Positions 33,365 through 44,122 of a stretch of 64,000 bases of DNA are shown piece after piece. The stretch is from Agromyces protaetiae (GTDB lineage: Bacteria > Actinomycetota > Actinomycetes > Actinomycetales > Microbacteriaceae). Where the stretch lies: NCBI RefSeq assembly GCF_030866785.1, contig NZ_CP133018.1, forward strand, positions 2,418,001 through 2,482,000, in the 5' to 3' direction. How positions within the stretch are numbered: position 1 is the stretch's first letter; each line of letters opens with the position of its first letter. The position numbers and the translations under genes were made by a program. The notes beneath the pieces are model-generated. The model searched no databases. It saw nothing but the letters and a program-made list of their open reading frames with translations, and was not told where the DNA came from.

Positions 33365-35944
33365 ATGACCGACACCCCGCGCATTCCCGACAAGCCGGCC
33401 CTCGAGGGCCTCGAAGCCAAATGGGGCGGCGTCTGGGAAAGCGACGGCACGTACCGGTTCGACCGTGCGAACGCGACCCGTGAGTCCATCTACTCGATCG
33501 ACACACCACCGCCCACGGCCTCGGGCTCGCTGCATATCGGCCACGTGTTCTCGTACACGCACACCGACGTCGTCGCGCGGTACCAGCGCATGCGCGGCCG
33601 GAGCGTCTTCTACCCCATGGGCTGGGACGACAACGGGCTGCCGACCGAACGTCGCGTGCAGAACTACTACGGCGTGCGGTGCGACCCGACGCTGCCCTAT
33701 GACGCCGACTTCACCCCGCCGTTCGAGGGCGGCGAGGGCAAGAGCGTGAAGGCCGCCGACCAGGTGCCCATCTCGCGCCGGAACTTCATCGAGCTCTGCG
33801 AACGGCTGACCGTCGAGGACGAGAAGCAGTTCGAGGCGCTCTGGCGCACACTCGGGCTCTCCGTCGACTGGACCCAGTCGTACCGCACGATCGCCGACGA
33901 GGCGCTGTTCACGTCGCAGCTGGCGTTCGTCCGCAACGTCGAGCGGGGCGAGGCGTACCAGGCGCTCGCGCCGACCCTGTGGGACGTGACCTTCCGCACC
34001 GCGGTCGCGCAGGCCGAGCTCGAGGACCGCGAGCAGCCCGGTCACTACCACCGCATCGCGTTCCACCGCCCAGACGGCGGCACCATCGAGATCGAGACCA
34101 GCCGCCCCGAGCTGATCCCCGCGTGCGTCGCGCTGGTCGCGCACCCCGACGACGAGCGGTATCAGCCGCTGTTCGGTACGACCGTCACCACGCCCGTGTT
34201 CGGCGTCGAGGTGCCCGTGGTCGCGCACCACCTCGCGCAGAAGGACAAGGGCACCGGCATCGCGATGATCTGCACCTTCGGTGACGTGACCGACGTCGTC
34301 TGGTGGCGTGAGCTCGACCTGCCGAACCGCGCCATCATCGGCTTCGACGGCCGCATCATCGCCGATCCGCCGGCCGCGATCGAGTCGGAGTCCGGCCGTG
34401 CGGCGTACGCGCAGCTCGCCGGCAAGACCGCGTTCTCGGCCAAGCAGGCGGTCGTCGAGCTGCTCCGTGAGTCGGGTGACCTGCTCGCCGACCCGAAGCC
34501 GATCACGCACCCGGTGAAGTACTTCGAGAAGGGCGACCGGCCGCTCGAGATCGTGTCGACCCGGCAGTGGTACATCGTGAACGGCTCGCGCGACGCCCAG
34601 CTGAAGGAGCGCCTGCTCGCGCGTGGCCGCGAGATGAGCTGGCACCCCGAGTTCATGCGGGTCCGGTACGACAACTGGGTCGGCGGCCTCTCGGGCGACT
34701 GGCTGATCTCACGGCAGCGCTTCTTCGGCGTACCGATCCCCGTCTGGTACCCGATCGACGCCGACGGCGAGCCCGTCTACGACGAACCCATCGTCGCGAC
34801 TCGCGAGATGCTGCCCGTCGACCCCTCGTCGATGCCCGCCCCGGGCTATGACGAGGCACAGCGCGGCACGGCCGGCGGCTTCGTGGGCGAGCTCGACGTC
34901 ATGGACACCTGGGCGACGAGCTCGCTGACCCCGCAGCTCGCGGGCGGCTGGGAACGCGACCCCGAGCTGTTCGACCTCGTGTTCCCGTACTCGCTCCGCC
35001 CTCAGGGTCAGGACATCATCCGCACCTGGCTGTTCTCGACCACGCTCCGCGCCGAGCTCGAGCACGGCGTGGCGCCCTGGTCGAACGCCGCGATCTCGGG
35101 CTTCATCGTGGACCCCGACCGCAAGAAGATGTCGAAGTCGAAGGGCAATGTCGTGACGCCCGCCGGCCTGCTCGAGCAGCACGGCTCCGACGCGGTGCGC
35201 TACTGGGCGGCGTCGAGCCGGCTCGGCACCGATGCCGCGTTCGACCCGCAGAACCCGACGCAGGTGAAGATCGGCCGCCGGCTGGCGATCAAGGTGCTCA
35301 ACGCGGCGAAGTTCATCCTCGGCTTCGAGGGGACGGCCGATGCGGCCGTCACCGAGGCGGTCGACCGCAGCATGCTCGCGGCACTCGCGACCGTCGTCGA
35401 GCAGGCCGCGCGCGCGCTCGACGGCTACGACCACGCGCGCGCGCTCGAGGTCACCGAGACGTTCTTCTGGACGTTCTGCGACGACTACCTCGAGCTCGTC
35501 AAGGAGCGCGCCTACGGGGAGCCGAGCGCCGAGCAGGCCTCGGCCGTCGCCGCGCTGAAGACCGCGCTGAGCGTGCTCGTGCGACTGTTCGCCCCGGTCA
35601 TCCCGTTCGCTGCCGAAGAGGCGTGGAGCTGGTCGAACGAGGCGTCGGTGCACACCGCTCCGTGGCCGGCGATCGACGAGCTCGCCGCGCGCGGCGAGGC
35701 CGGCGTCGAGCTGCTCGAGCTCGCAGGCATCGCGTTGACCGGCATCCGCCGGGCGAAGACCGACGCGAAGGCCTCGCAGAAGACGCCCGTCGCCCGCGCC
35801 GTGATCGCGGGCCCCGCGGACGCGATCCGTCTCCTCGAGTCGGTGGCGAACGACCTGCGTGCGGTGGGCCGCATCGGCGTGCTCGAGTTCGCCGACGGTG
35901 ACGAGCTCACAGTGCGTGAGGTCGAGCTCGAGCAGGCCGACTGA
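33365..35944 (+). CDS. valS: Valine--tRNA ligase
   Basis: This is a class I synthetase of 859 residues with HIGH at 57-60 (SGSLHIGHVFSYTHTD) and KMSKSKG near residue 588. The segment WDDNGLPTERRVQNYYGVRCDP fits the archaeal/rickettsial-like ValS type seen in several actinobacteria rather than the E. coli type, which is longer and has a C-terminal coiled-coil arm. The editing domain includes EIETSRPELIPACVALVAHPDD. ATG 33365, with CGGAGC upstream, is chosen over an in-frame GTG-type extension to 33338. A short acetyltransferase operon follows. Confidence 0.97.
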   Translation: MTDTPRIPDKPALEGLEAKWGGVWESDGTYRFDRANATRESIYSIDTPPPTASGSLHIGHVFSYTHTDVVARYQRMRGRSVFYPMGWDDNGLPTERRVQNYYGVRCDPTLPYDADFTPPFEGGEGKSVKAADQVPISRRNFIELCERLTVEDEKQFEALWRTLGLSVDWTQSYRTIADEALFTSQLAFVRNVERGEAYQALAPTLWDVTFRTAVAQAELEDREQPGHYHRIAFHRPDGGTIEIETSRPELIPACVALVAHPDDERYQPLFGTTVTTPVFGVEVPVVAHHLAQKDKGTGIAMICTFGDVTDVVWWRELDLPNRAIIGFDGRIIADPPAAIESESGRAAYAQLAGKTAFSAKQAVVELLRESGDLLADPKPITHPVKYFEKGDRPLEIVSTRQWYIVNGSRDAQLKERLLARGREMSWHPEFMRVRYDNWVGGLSGDWLISRQRFFGVPIPVWYPIDADGEPVYDEPIVATREMLPVDPSSMPAPGYDEAQRGTAGGFVGELDVMDTWATSSLTPQLAGGWERDPELFDLVFPYSLRPQGQDIIRTWLFSTTLRAELEHGVAPWSNAAISGFIVDPDRKKMSKSKGNVVTPAGLLEQHGSDAVRYWAASSRLGTDAAFDPQNPTQVKIGRRLAIKVLNAAKFILGFEGTADAAVTEAVDRSMLAALATVVEQAARALDGYDHARALEVTETFFWTFCDDYLELVKERAYGEPSAEQASAVAALKTALSVLVRLFAPVIPFAAEEAWSWSNEASVHTAPWPAIDELAARGEAGVELLELAGIALTGIRRAKTDAKASQKTPVARAVIAGPADAIRLLESVANDLRAVGRIGVLEFADGDELTVREVELEQAD

Positions 35945-35974
35945 GTGCAGACGACAGAGACAGAGGACACAACG

Positions 35975-36421
35975 ATGGCATACGAGATCAGGCCCGCGGC
36001 CGATGAAGACTTCTTCGGCTGGCTGCCGCTCTTCGAGGGCTACTGCGACTTCTACAAGCACGACCTCGACGATCAGAAGGCACTGACCGTCTGGACGTGG
36101 CTGCGCGATCCTGCGAACCCGTTCGAGGCGGCGCTCGCGGTGAACGACGAGGGCACGCCCGTCGGGCTCGCGCACTTCCGCCCCGTGCCCGAAAGCCTCA
36201 CCGGCACGATCGGGTGCTTCCTTGACGACCTCTTCGTCGCCGACGAGGTGCGCGGCGGTGGGGTGGGCCGCGCGCTCATCGAGTACGTGCACGCACGATC
36301 CGCGCAGATCGGCTCGGGTGCCGTCAGCTGGATCACCGCGGCCGACAACGCACCCGCACAGAAGCTCTACGACTCGATCGGTCGCCGCACCGAGTGGGTC
36401 TGGTACGACCTGGACGTCTGA
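35975..36421 (+). CDS. GNAT family N-acetyltransferase
   Basis: This is a 148-residue acetyltransferase. The acetyl-CoA pyrophosphate loop is RGGGVGRA (93-100) after the strand CFLDDLFVADEV, and the C-terminal ITAADNAPAQKLYDSIG helix is typical of GNATs acting on small amines or peptides. AGAGGA 8 bases before ATG 35975 decides the start over an in-frame position at 35945. It lies 30 bases after valS on the same strand and is probably co-transcribed. The substrate is not evident from sequence. Confidence 0.92.
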   Translation: MAYEIRPAADEDFFGWLPLFEGYCDFYKHDLDDQKALTVWTWLRDPANPFEAALAVNDEGTPVGLAHFRPVPESLTGTIGCFLDDLFVADEVRGGGVGRALIEYVHARSAQIGSGAVSWITAADNAPAQKLYDSIGRRTEWVWYDLDV

Positions 36422-36437
36422 TGCGAGCGGGCCTCTG

Positions 36438-36659
36438 ATGCGACTGGGCACCCGCTGGCCCTTCGGCGCCGAGCCTCCGGCCTCGGTGCCGGCCGATCTG
36501 CGCGCCCGCATCGCCGACGCTGAGTCGCGCCACGCCGACGGCTCGGGCCGGCACTGGACCCTCACCTGGCTCGAGAACCGGCCGATCGCCGAACTCGACG
36601 ACGGCACCGTCGTCCGTGAGATCCTCGCCGACGCCCACGACGCAGACGAGGACTGGTAA
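36438..36659 (+). CDS. Small conserved-type protein of unknown function
   Basis: This is a 73-residue acidic protein: MRLGTRWPFGAEPPASVPAD, an Arg/Glu helix (LRARIADAESR) and WTLTWLENRPIAELDDGTVV. There is no membrane segment or recognised domain. It starts 16 bases after the acetyltransferase stop on the same strand. Coding potential is supported by strong third-position GC bias and position in the operon; function is unknown. Confidence 0.65.
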   Translation: MRLGTRWPFGAEPPASVPADLRARIADAESRHADGSGRHWTLTWLENRPIAELDDGTVVREILADAHDADEDW

Positions 36660-36730
36660 CCCGGCGCTCAACGCGCCCGAGCGCGGTTCCGCCCATGCCG
36701 CTGGTGCTTCACCACTCATCGGCACAGCGG

Positions 36731-37570
36731 TCAGGCGCGCGCCAGCACCTCGCCGTGCGGCATGAGCAGCCAGCCGTCGGGGTCGGCGACCCACGAACGC
36801 CACGACTCGGCGATGGCCTGCAGCTCGGCCGTGTGCGCATGGCCCGACTCGATGGCATGGGCCGCGAACGCGGACTCGGTGACCCGCTCGGCCCACGCGC
36901 CGCCCCACCGCTCGCGGTCGAGTGCGGTGGCGTAGACCCATACGCTGCCGGATGCCTCGATCTCACGGAATCCCGCTTCGCGAACCCACCTCGTGAGCTT
37001 GCGCCCCGCATCGGGCTCGCCGCCGTTCCACACCGCGACCGCGTGGTACAGCTCGAGCCACCTGGTGAGCCCCGCGAGCGGTGGCTCGAAGATCACACCG
37101 CCGTAGTCCACGTCGCGCACCGCGAGCACTCCCCCGGGCCGAAGCACCCGTCGCCACTCGCGCAGGGCATCGATCGGCCGGCCGAGGTGCTGCAGCACCT
37201 GGTGCGCATGGACCACGTCGAACGAGTCGTCGGGGAACTCGAGTGCATAGGCGTCGCCGGTCTCGAACCGGACGTTCGGCACGCCCTCGCTCTCGGCGAG
37301 CCCGTTCGCCTGTGCCACCACCTCGGCCGAGGCATCCACCCCAATGACCTCGCCCGGCCGCACCCGGCGCGCGAGGTCCAGTGTGATCGTGCCCGGTCCG
37401 CTGCCCACATCGAGCACCCGAGCGCCGTCGGCGAGGTGCGGAAGCAGATAGCCGGCCGAGTTCTCCGCCGTCCGCCACGCGTGCGAACGCAGTACGCTCG
37501 CGTGATGGCCGTGCGTGTACTCGTCGCGCCGGCCTGCGCCGGCGGCGGACGCCTCGCCGGGCCGCGTCAT
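36731..37570 (-). CDS. SAM-dependent methyltransferase (UbiE/Methyltransf_11 type)
   Basis: This 279-residue class I methyltransferase has SAM motif I VLDVGSGPG at 52-60, the acidic VIGVDAS loop after strand 2, and the FDVVHAHQVLQHL segment followed by LRPGGVLAVRD. The C-terminal part (ARKLTRWVREAGF and a Trp-rich end) may define a small-molecule acceptor, which cannot be named. The ATG lies 1 base after the stop of the SufT-like gene, so it is probably the last gene of the SUF operon, although no functional link is known. Confidence 0.92.
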   Translation of the reverse strand: MTRPGEASAAGAGRRDEYTHGHHASVLRSHAWRTAENSAGYLLPHLADGARVLDVGSGPGTITLDLARRVRPGEVIGVDASAEVVAQANGLAESEGVPNVRFETGDAYALEFPDDSFDVVHAHQVLQHLGRPIDALREWRRVLRPGGVLAVRDVDYGGVIFEPPLAGLTRWLELYHAVAVWNGGEPDAGRKLTRWVREAGFREIEASGSVWVYATALDRERWGGAWAERVTESAFAAHAIESGHAHTAELQAIAESWRSWVADPDGWLLMPHGEVLARA

Positions 37571-37571
37571 C

Positions 37572-37901
37572 TCAGATCGCGAAGCCCAATGCGCGCATCA
37601 TGTCGCGCCCGTCGTCGGTGATCTTCTCGGGACCCCACGGCGGCATCCAGACCCAGTTGATGCGGAACGCGTCGACGATGCCGTCGAGCGCCTCGCCGGT
37701 CTGCTCTTCGAGGACGTCCGTGAGCGGGCAGCCCGCACTCGTCAGCGTCATATGGATGACGAGCGCGTCGTGCTCGTCATCCCAGCCGAGGTCGTAGATG
37801 AGCCCGAGGTCGACGATGTTGACCCCGAGCTCGGGGTCGACGACGTCTTTCAGTGCCTCGGTGACCTGATCGAACTTCTCAGGAGCCAGTGAGGTGACCA
37901 T
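37572..37901 (-). CDS. SufT-like metal-sulfur cluster assembly factor (MIP18/DUF59)
   Basis: This 109-residue DUF59 protein is of the kind that helps mature Fe-S proteins. It has EALKDVVDPELGVNIVDLGLIY, the conserved Cys58 in MTLTSAGCPL and the closing DGRDMMRALGF, all family hallmarks. It starts 9 bases after the sufC stop and is followed at 1 base by a methyltransferase gene, both on the same strand as sufBDC. The operon context supports a role in delivering clusters assembled on SufBCD. Confidence 0.95.
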   Translation of the reverse strand: MVTSLAPEKFDQVTEALKDVVDPELGVNIVDLGLIYDLGWDDEHDALVIHMTLTSAGCPLTDVLEEQTGEALDGIVDAFRINWVWMPPWGPEKITDDGRDMMRALGFAI

Positions 37902-37910
37902 GATGCCAGC

Positions 37911-38669
<759 letters not shown>

Positions 38670-38738
38670 GTTGGGGGAATCTCTTTCAGTCGGAGGTCCG
38701 GCCGCACGGCCGGACAGGCCATTCGGCGAGAACTGGGG

Positions 38739-39065
38739 TCAGACGGTCAGGGTGACCGCGGGGTCGATGTGGACGCCGCCGTCGACGAGCTCGACCCGGT
38801 AGACGGGAACGGGCTCGTAGGCGGGCAGGGTGAGCGGCTTGCCGGTGTGCAGCGAGAACTTCGAGCCGTGGGCCCAGCACTCGAGCGTGTCGTCCTCGAC
38901 GAACCCCTCGGCGAGCGAGATGTCGCCGTGGGTGCAGGTGTCGCCGATCGCGAAGATGTCGCCGGCCGCGTCTTTCACGACGGCGATGGCGACGCCGTCG
39001 ACGACGAAGCGCGCGGCCTGGTTCTCTTCCAGGTCGTCGATACCGCACACGCGGACGGAGGCCAC
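38739..39065 (-). CDS. Rieske [2Fe-2S] ferredoxin-type protein in the SUF operon
   Basis: This 108-residue protein holds a complete Rieske cluster site: Cys44 and His46 in CTHGD, Cys63 and His66 in CWAHG. It resembles the small ferredoxin subunits of non-heme iron oxygenases and is regularly found between sufD and sufC in actinobacteria. GTG 39065 starts 1 base after the sufD stop, with AGGGGAAC inside the sufD end as ribosome site. It may act as electron donor for cluster assembly or cysteine sulfur reduction; this is inference. Confidence 0.93.
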   Translation of the reverse strand: MASVRVCGIDDLEENQAARFVVDGVAIAVVKDAAGDIFAIGDTCTHGDISLAEGFVEDDTLECWAHGSKFSLHTGKPLTLPAYEPVPVYRVELVDGGVHIDPAVTLTV

Positions 39066-39066
39066 G

Positions 39067-40245
39067 TCAGTTCCCCTGCAGTTCGGCCTCGAGCGCGGCG
39101 GTGAGACGCGCTTCGAGCTCGGGCGAGCCGATCTGCTGGACGACCTCGGTGAGGAAGCCGCGCACGACGAGGCGACGTGCCTCGTCTTCGCGGATACCGC
39201 GGGCCATGAGGTAGAAGAGCTGCTCGTCGTCGAACCGGCCGGTCGCCGACGCGTGCCCGGCTCCCTCGATGTCGCCGGTCTCGATCTCGAGGTTCGGGAT
39301 CGAGTCGGCACGCGTGCCGTCGGTGAGCACGAGGTTCCGGTTCTGCTCGTAGCTGTCGGTTCCGGTCGCGGCGTTGCCGATGAGCACGTCGCCGATCCAG
39401 ACGCTGCGCGCACCCTGGCCCTGCAGCGCGCCCTTGTAGGTCACGCGCGAACGCGTGTGGGGGGCGTCATGGTGGACGTACACCTGCTGCTCGAGGTGCT
39501 GGCCGGCGTCGGAGAAGTAGAGACCGAGCGCCTCGACATCGCCGCCCTGCTCGGCGAGGTGCGTCGACGGGTTCACCCGCACGACCTTGCCACCGAGCGA
39601 GACGACGATGTGCTTGAGCTTCGCGTCGCGCGCGATGCGCGCGAAGTGGCTCGCGAGGTGCACCGAGTCGTCGGTCCACTCCTGGAGCGAGACGACGGTG
39701 AGGTTCGCGCCCTCGCCGACGAGGATCTCGACGTTCTCGGTGAGCCGGGCGTCGCCGGTGCCGCGGAGCACGACGAGGCCGCGGCTGTTCGGGGCCGCCT
39801 CGATGACGGTGTGCGCAGCGCGTGCGACGTCACCCAGGCCGTCGCGGGTCACGGTGACGACCTTGTCGTCCTCACCCGTGACCGAGACGAGCAGCGCCTC
39901 GCCGAAGCTCGACCAGGCATTGGCCGATGCGCGCTCTTCGGGCGTTCCGGCCGTGCCGATCCGGGCGTCGTCGCGGCCGATCCATGAGACCGTCACCCCC
40001 GGCGCATCCGTCGACTCGATCGTGAGACGCGAGCCGTCGAGCTCGCCGCCCGTCAGGTCCGCGAAGACCGCGACGGGTGAGAGCTTCCACTCGTGCTCGC
40101 GGCCGGTCACCGGCGCGAAGTCGGCGACGTCGGTCGAGCGGAACCGCTCGGACCGGGTCTGCACGGGCGCGAGCGTGTCGGAGTGGGCGCGGAGGCCGTG
40201 CTGCTCGGCCGTGGGCAGGGCGGTGCTACTGATCTGTGCGGTCAT
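39067..40245 (-). CDS. sufD: Fe-S cluster assembly protein SufD
   Basis: SufD forms the scaffold with SufB and SufC. The 392-residue protein has the N-terminal region with QTRSERFRSTDVADFAPVTG and the parallel beta-helix core. The C-terminal segment is conserved (GAGHASATGRFDDEQLFYLMARGI), including the His of the HASATG motif. The ATG starts 2 bases after the sufB stop, so the two are coupled; the open frame extending upstream over sufB is not coding. Confidence 0.97.
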   Translation of the reverse strand: MTAQISSTALPTAEQHGLRAHSDTLAPVQTRSERFRSTDVADFAPVTGREHEWKLSPVAVFADLTGGELDGSRLTIESTDAPGVTVSWIGRDDARIGTAGTPEERASANAWSSFGEALLVSVTGEDDKVVTVTRDGLGDVARAAHTVIEAAPNSRGLVVLRGTGDARLTENVEILVGEGANLTVVSLQEWTDDSVHLASHFARIARDAKLKHIVVSLGGKVVRVNPSTHLAEQGGDVEALGLYFSDAGQHLEQQVYVHHDAPHTRSRVTYKGALQGQGARSVWIGDVLIGNAATGTDSYEQNRNLVLTDGTRADSIPNLEIETGDIEGAGHASATGRFDDEQLFYLMARGIREDEARRLVVRGFLTEVVQQIGSPELEARLTAALEAELQGN

Positions 40246-40247
40246 TC

Positions 40248-41666
40248 CTAGCCGACCGACCCTTCCATGCCCATCTCGATGAGCTTGTTGAGTTCCATCG
40301 CGTACTCCATGGGCAGCTCGCGCGCGATCGGCTCGATGAACCCGCGCACGATCATGGCCATGGCCTCGTCTTCGGGCATGCCGCGCGACATCAGATAGAA
40401 GAGCTGCTCCTCCGAGACCTTCGAGACGGTCGCCTCGTGACCCAGCTGCACGTCGTCGACCCGGATGTCGATCGCCGGGTAGGTGTCGGAGCGCGAGATG
40501 GTGTCGACCAGCAGCGCGTCGCAGCGGACGGTGTTCGCGGAGTGGTGCGCGTTCGCGTCGACCCGGACCTCGCCGCGGTAGCCGGCGCGGCCGCCGCCGC
40601 GCGCGATCGACTTGGAGACGATCGACGACTGCGTGTACGGCGCCATGTGGATCATCTTGGCGCCCGCGTCCTGGTGCTGGCCGGGGCCCGCGAACGCGAC
40701 CGAGAGCGTCTCGCCCTTGGCGTGCTCGCCCATGAGGAAGATCGACGGGTACTTCATGGTCACCTTGGAGCCGATGTTGCCGTCGACCCATTCCATGGTC
40801 GCGCCCTCGTGGGCGACGGCGCGCTTGGTGACGAGGTTGTAGACGTTGTTCGACCAGTTCTGGATCGTCGTGTAGCGCACGCGCGCGTTCTTCTTCACGA
40901 TGATCTCGACCACGGCCGAGTGCAGCGAGTCGCTCTTGTAGATCGGCGCCGTGCAGCCCTCGATGTAGTGCACGTAGCTGTCTTCGTCGGCGATGATCAG
41001 GGTCCGCTCGAACTGGCCCATGTTCTCGGTGTTGATGCGGAAGTACGCCTGCAGCGGGATCTCGACGTGCACGCCCTTCGGCACGTAGACGAACGAGCCG
41101 CCCGACCACACCGCGGTGTTCAGCGCGGCGAACTTGTTGTCGCCGGCGGGGATGACGGTGCCGAAGTACTCCTCGAAGATCTCGGGGTGCTCGCGCAGCG
41201 CGGTGTCGGTGTCGAGGAAGATGACGCCCTGCTCCTCCAGGTCCTCGCGGATCTGGTGGTAGACGACCTCGGACTCGTACTGCGCGGCGACGCCCGCGAC
41301 GAGCCGCTGACGCTCGGCCTCGGGGATGCCGAGCCGCTCGTACGTGTTGCGGATGTCCTCGGGCAGGTCCTCCCAGGTCTGGGCCTGCTTCTCTGTCGAG
41401 CGCACGAAGTACTTGATGTTGTCGAAGTCGATCTCCGAGAGGTCCGCGCCCCACGAGGGCATCGGCTTGCGGTCGAAGAGCTGGAGGGCACGCAGACGGC
41501 GCTGCAGCATCCATTCGGGCTCGCTCTTGAGTCCCGAGATGTCCCTCACCACGGCTTCGGACAGCCCCCGGCGCGCGGCGGCGCCTGCGGAGTCGGAGTC
41601 GGCCCAGCCGAACTCGTAGACACCGAGACTCTCCAGTTCGGGGCGGTCGATCAGTACGTCCGTCAT
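40248..41666 (-). CDS. sufB: Fe-S cluster assembly protein SufB
   Basis: SufB is the main scaffold subunit, 472 residues here. Hallmarks are [72 protein letters not shown] and [24 protein letters not shown] 41666 with GAGGAG upstream is chosen. It heads the operon sufB-sufD-Rieske-sufC-sufT-methyltransferase. The cysteine desulfurase sufS, sufU and the sufR regulator are not in the window, so sulfur supply must be encoded elsewhere. Divergent ctaA lies about 250 bases away. Confidence 0.98.
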   Translation of the reverse strand: MTDVLIDRPELESLGVYEFGWADSDSAGAAARRGLSEAVVRDISGLKSEPEWMLQRRLRALQLFDRKPMPSWGADLSEIDFDNIKYFVRSTEKQAQTWEDLPEDIRNTYERLGIPEAERQRLVAGVAAQYESEVVYHQIREDLEEQGVIFLDTDTALREHPEIFEEYFGTVIPAGDNKFAALNTAVWSGGSFVYVPKGVHVEIPLQAYFRINTENMGQFERTLIIADEDSYVHYIEGCTAPIYKSDSLHSAVVEIIVKKNARVRYTTIQNWSNNVYNLVTKRAVAHEGATMEWVDGNIGSKVTMKYPSIFLMGEHAKGETLSVAFAGPGQHQDAGAKMIHMAPYTQSSIVSKSIARGGGRAGYRGEVRVDANAHHSANTVRCDALLVDTISRSDTYPAIDIRVDDVQLGHEATVSKVSEEQLFYLMSRGMPEDEAMAMIVRGFIEPIARELPMEYAMELNKLIEMGMEGSVG

Positions 41667-41919
41667 GTGCTCCTCTTCTCCTCCCTGCAACCGGATATCA
41701 GTCCGGCTCACGCCCCCTCGCGCGTCGAGGTGCGGGCGATCGGGGGTGATGTGCGGGCGGCTCCATTTTTCGAACCTAAGATGTCTAACGGATCTGCAGG
41801 ACGCGTCATTCCGCGCGTCGAGCGGATGCCTCAACCCATCAAGTCTACAGGGTCCCGCCCATCGTCGCCCCGACTCTCGGTACCGTCACAGGCCGCGGAC
41901 CCCAGTGAGGAATCACCCC
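41667..41919. other. Divergent control region between sufB and ctaA
   Basis: The 253 bases are locally A/T-rich around 41765-41795. One copy of GGATGCCTC is present at 41824-41832. I could not identify a convincing -35/-10 pair or a SufR/IscR-type palindrome by eye. Confidence 0.4.
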
Positions 41920-42858
41920 GTGCACCGCTCCGCCGTCTCGCTCACCGACCGGCTGCCCGTCCGCGTCACCCGCCCGCTCCGGGTGTTCGCCTGGCTGTCG
42001 TTCATCGCCGAGACGGTGATCATCGCCACCGGTGGCGCGGTGCGGCTCACGAGTTCGGGCCTCGGCTGCCCGACCTGGCCGCTCTGCACGCCCGATTCGC
42101 TCGTGGCGACCCCCGAGATGGGCATCCACGGCATCATCGAGTTCGGCAACCGTCTGATGACGGGCGTCGTCGGCATCGTCGCGGTCGTCGTGCTCCTGCT
42201 CGTGTGGCGGATGCGCGAATCGCGCCGCGACCTGTGGACCCTCGCGCTCGTCGTCGTGGGCGGTGTGATCGCGCAGGCGATCGTGGGCGGCATCACGGTG
42301 TGGACCGGGCTCAACCCGTTCATCGTGGGCTTCCACTACATCTCGTCGCTGCTGCTCGTGTGCGTCACCGCGGCGTTCCTCGTCCGGCTGGACGCGACGC
42401 CCGGCCCCCGCGAGCGCGCCGTGCCCGGCTGGTACGCCGGACTCACGCATCTCACGAGCGCGGCACTCGCCGTCTCGATCGTCTTCGGGGTCCTGACGAC
42501 GGGCGCCGGCCCGCACTCGGGCGACAAGGACGCCGGCCGCAACGGGTTCAACGCCGAACTGCTGGAGCACATCCACGCGTGGCCCGGGTACGCGGTCTTC
42601 GCCCTCACCGTCGTGCTGGTGATCGCCGCGTGGCGGCTCGGCCTGCCGACGCGCCGCTGGTCGCTCGTGCTGCTCGGCACCGTCCTGGTGCAGATCGCCG
42701 TCGGCCTCATCCAGGCGCGCACCGGGCTCCCGGCGGTGCTCGTCGGCATCCACATGGTGCTCGCCGCGCTCACCGCGGCCGCGATGACGGTGTTCATCCT
42801 GAAGCTGAAGCGCCCCGTGCACGAGGCCGAGCCCGCCGAGGCATCCGTCACCCGCTGA
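41920..42858 (+). CDS. ctaA: Heme A synthase (COX15/CtaA family)
   Basis: CtaA converts heme O to heme A for the aa3 cytochrome oxidase. The 312-residue membrane protein has about eight hydrophobic segments. GLGCPTWPLC carries the extracytoplasmic Cys pair, and heme-ligand His candidates lie in GIHGIIEFGNR, GFHYISS, EHIHAWPG and GIHMVLAA. GTG 41920 is preceded by AGGA 8 bases upstream. It converges with ctaB, which makes its substrate, leaving only 30 bases between stops. Confidence 0.93.
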   Translation: MHRSAVSLTDRLPVRVTRPLRVFAWLSFIAETVIIATGGAVRLTSSGLGCPTWPLCTPDSLVATPEMGIHGIIEFGNRLMTGVVGIVAVVVLLLVWRMRESRRDLWTLALVVVGGVIAQAIVGGITVWTGLNPFIVGFHYISSLLLVCVTAAFLVRLDATPGPRERAVPGWYAGLTHLTSAALAVSIVFGVLTTGAGPHSGDKDAGRNGFNAELLEHIHAWPGYAVFALTVVLVIAAWRLGLPTRRWSLVLLGTVLVQIAVGLIQARTGLPAVLVGIHMVLAALTAAAMTVFILKLKRPVHEAEPAEASVTR

Positions 42859-42867
42859 TCGCCATGC

Positions 42868-42883
42868 CGCCGGCCTGCCGGCG
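42868..42883. terminator. Short hairpin between convergent ctaA and ctaB
   Basis: CGCCGGC (42868-42874) and GCCGGCG (42877-42883) are complementary with 2 bases between arms, in the 30-base space between the two stop codons. The stem is short, so the call is weak. Confidence 0.35.
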
Positions 42884-42888
42884 ACGGC

Positions 42889-43809
42889 TCAGAAGGGCAG
42901 CAGCGGGTCGATGCCGACCGCGAGGAAGAGCAGCGACAGGTACACGATCGAGCCGTGGAAGACCCGCATCGGCGAGACCTGCTCGTGCCGGATGGCGAGG
43001 GCGTAGAGGCGGTGCGTCTCGTAGATGAACCAGCCGCCGACGACGATCGCGGTGGCCGTGTACACGACGCCCATGCCCGCGACGGGGATGAGCAGGAGCG
43101 AGCACACGACGGTCGCCCAGGCATAGAGGATGACCTGCAGGCCGACCTGGGCGCGACCGCGCACGACCGCGAGCATCGGCACGCCCGCCGCCTTGTAGTC
43201 GGCCTGGTACTTCATGGAGAGCGGCCAGTAGTGCGGCGGCGTCCACAGGAAGATGATGAGGAACAGGATGAACGGCGGCCAGCTGAGGTCGCCGGTCACC
43301 GCCGCCCAGCCGATCAGCACGGGCATGCACCCGGCGACGCCGCCCCACACGATGTTCTGCGACGTGCGGCGCTTCAGGATCAGGCTGTAGAAGACGACGT
43401 AGAGCAGGATCGCGCCGAGCGAGAGCGCCGCGGCCACCCAGTTGGTGAAGATCCAGAGCCAGGCGATGGATGCCACGCCGAGTGCGTAGGCGAAGACGAG
43501 CGCCTGCCGGTCGGTGAGCTCGCCGGTCACGAGCGGACGGTTCTTCGTGCGCTTCATGACCCGGTCGATGTCGCGGTCGATGTAGCAGTTGAACGCGCCG
43601 GCGGAGCCCGCGCTCATGGCACCGCCGATGAGGGTCGCGAGGAGCAGCCAGAGGTCGGGCAGGCCCTGCTGGGCGAGGATCATCGTCGGCGCGGTGACGA
43701 CCAGCAGCAGCTCGATCACCCGCGGCTTCGTCAGCGCGACATAGGCGCCGATCTTCCGGCGGAGGGTCGACGCCGGTCGAGCGTCACGGGTCTGTACGGA
43801 TGCCTGCAT
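42889..43809 (-). CDS. ctaB: Protoheme IX farnesyltransferase (heme O synthase)
   Basis: CtaB farnesylates heme B to heme O. The 306-residue UbiA-type prenyltransferase shows [16 protein letters not shown], the Mg-prenyl-diphosphate motif NCYIDRDID (74-82), [19 protein letters not shown] and the second motif [15 protein letters not shown]. Membrane helices cover the rest. A TAGAAT on the minus strand (complement of 43861-43866) is a plausible -10. It is divergent from tkt and convergent with ctaA. Confidence 0.97.
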   Translation of the reverse strand: MQASVQTRDARPASTLRRKIGAYVALTKPRVIELLLVVTAPTMILAQQGLPDLWLLLATLIGGAMSAGSAGAFNCYIDRDIDRVMKRTKNRPLVTGELTDRQALVFAYALGVASIAWLWIFTNWVAAALSLGAILLYVVFYSLILKRRTSQNIVWGGVAGCMPVLIGWAAVTGDLSWPPFILFLIIFLWTPPHYWPLSMKYQADYKAAGVPMLAVVRGRAQVGLQVILYAWATVVCSLLLIPVAGMGVVYTATAIVVGGWFIYETHRLYALAIRHEQVSPMRVFHGSIVYLSLLFLAVGIDPLLPF

Positions 43810-44122
43810 CGTTCCTCTACTCCGGCGTCCGGGCGCGGTCGAGGCGCACGGGCGTTCTCGATTCTATGGCATCGCGGTGCGGCCCGTGGCCGTCGCGCGA
43901 CCCGTCGTCGACGCGGCGACCGCTCGTCAAGGGCCGTCACAGGCATGCACGACTCGATATGCTGAGAGCAGCGCGCCCGGCGGCGCGGAACCCATGTGCC
44001 GTCCACCTGCGACGCACCTGCCGCATCAGCCGCCGGGCTCCACCGCGCCGAGACGTTTCCCGGCGGGTCCTGGAGGCCGAGGCTTCCCGTGACACCGCCA
44101 CGATCGGAAGGAACACCACCTC
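43810..44122. promoter_or_regulatory. Divergent promoter region of ctaB and tkt
   Basis: The 313-base gap contains no gene. A minus-strand -10 candidate for ctaB is TAGAAT (complement of 43861-43866). A plus-strand -10 candidate for tkt is TATGCT (43958-43963), giving a leader of about 150 bases for the pentose-phosphate operon. No clear -35 elements or operators were recognised. Confidence 0.45.
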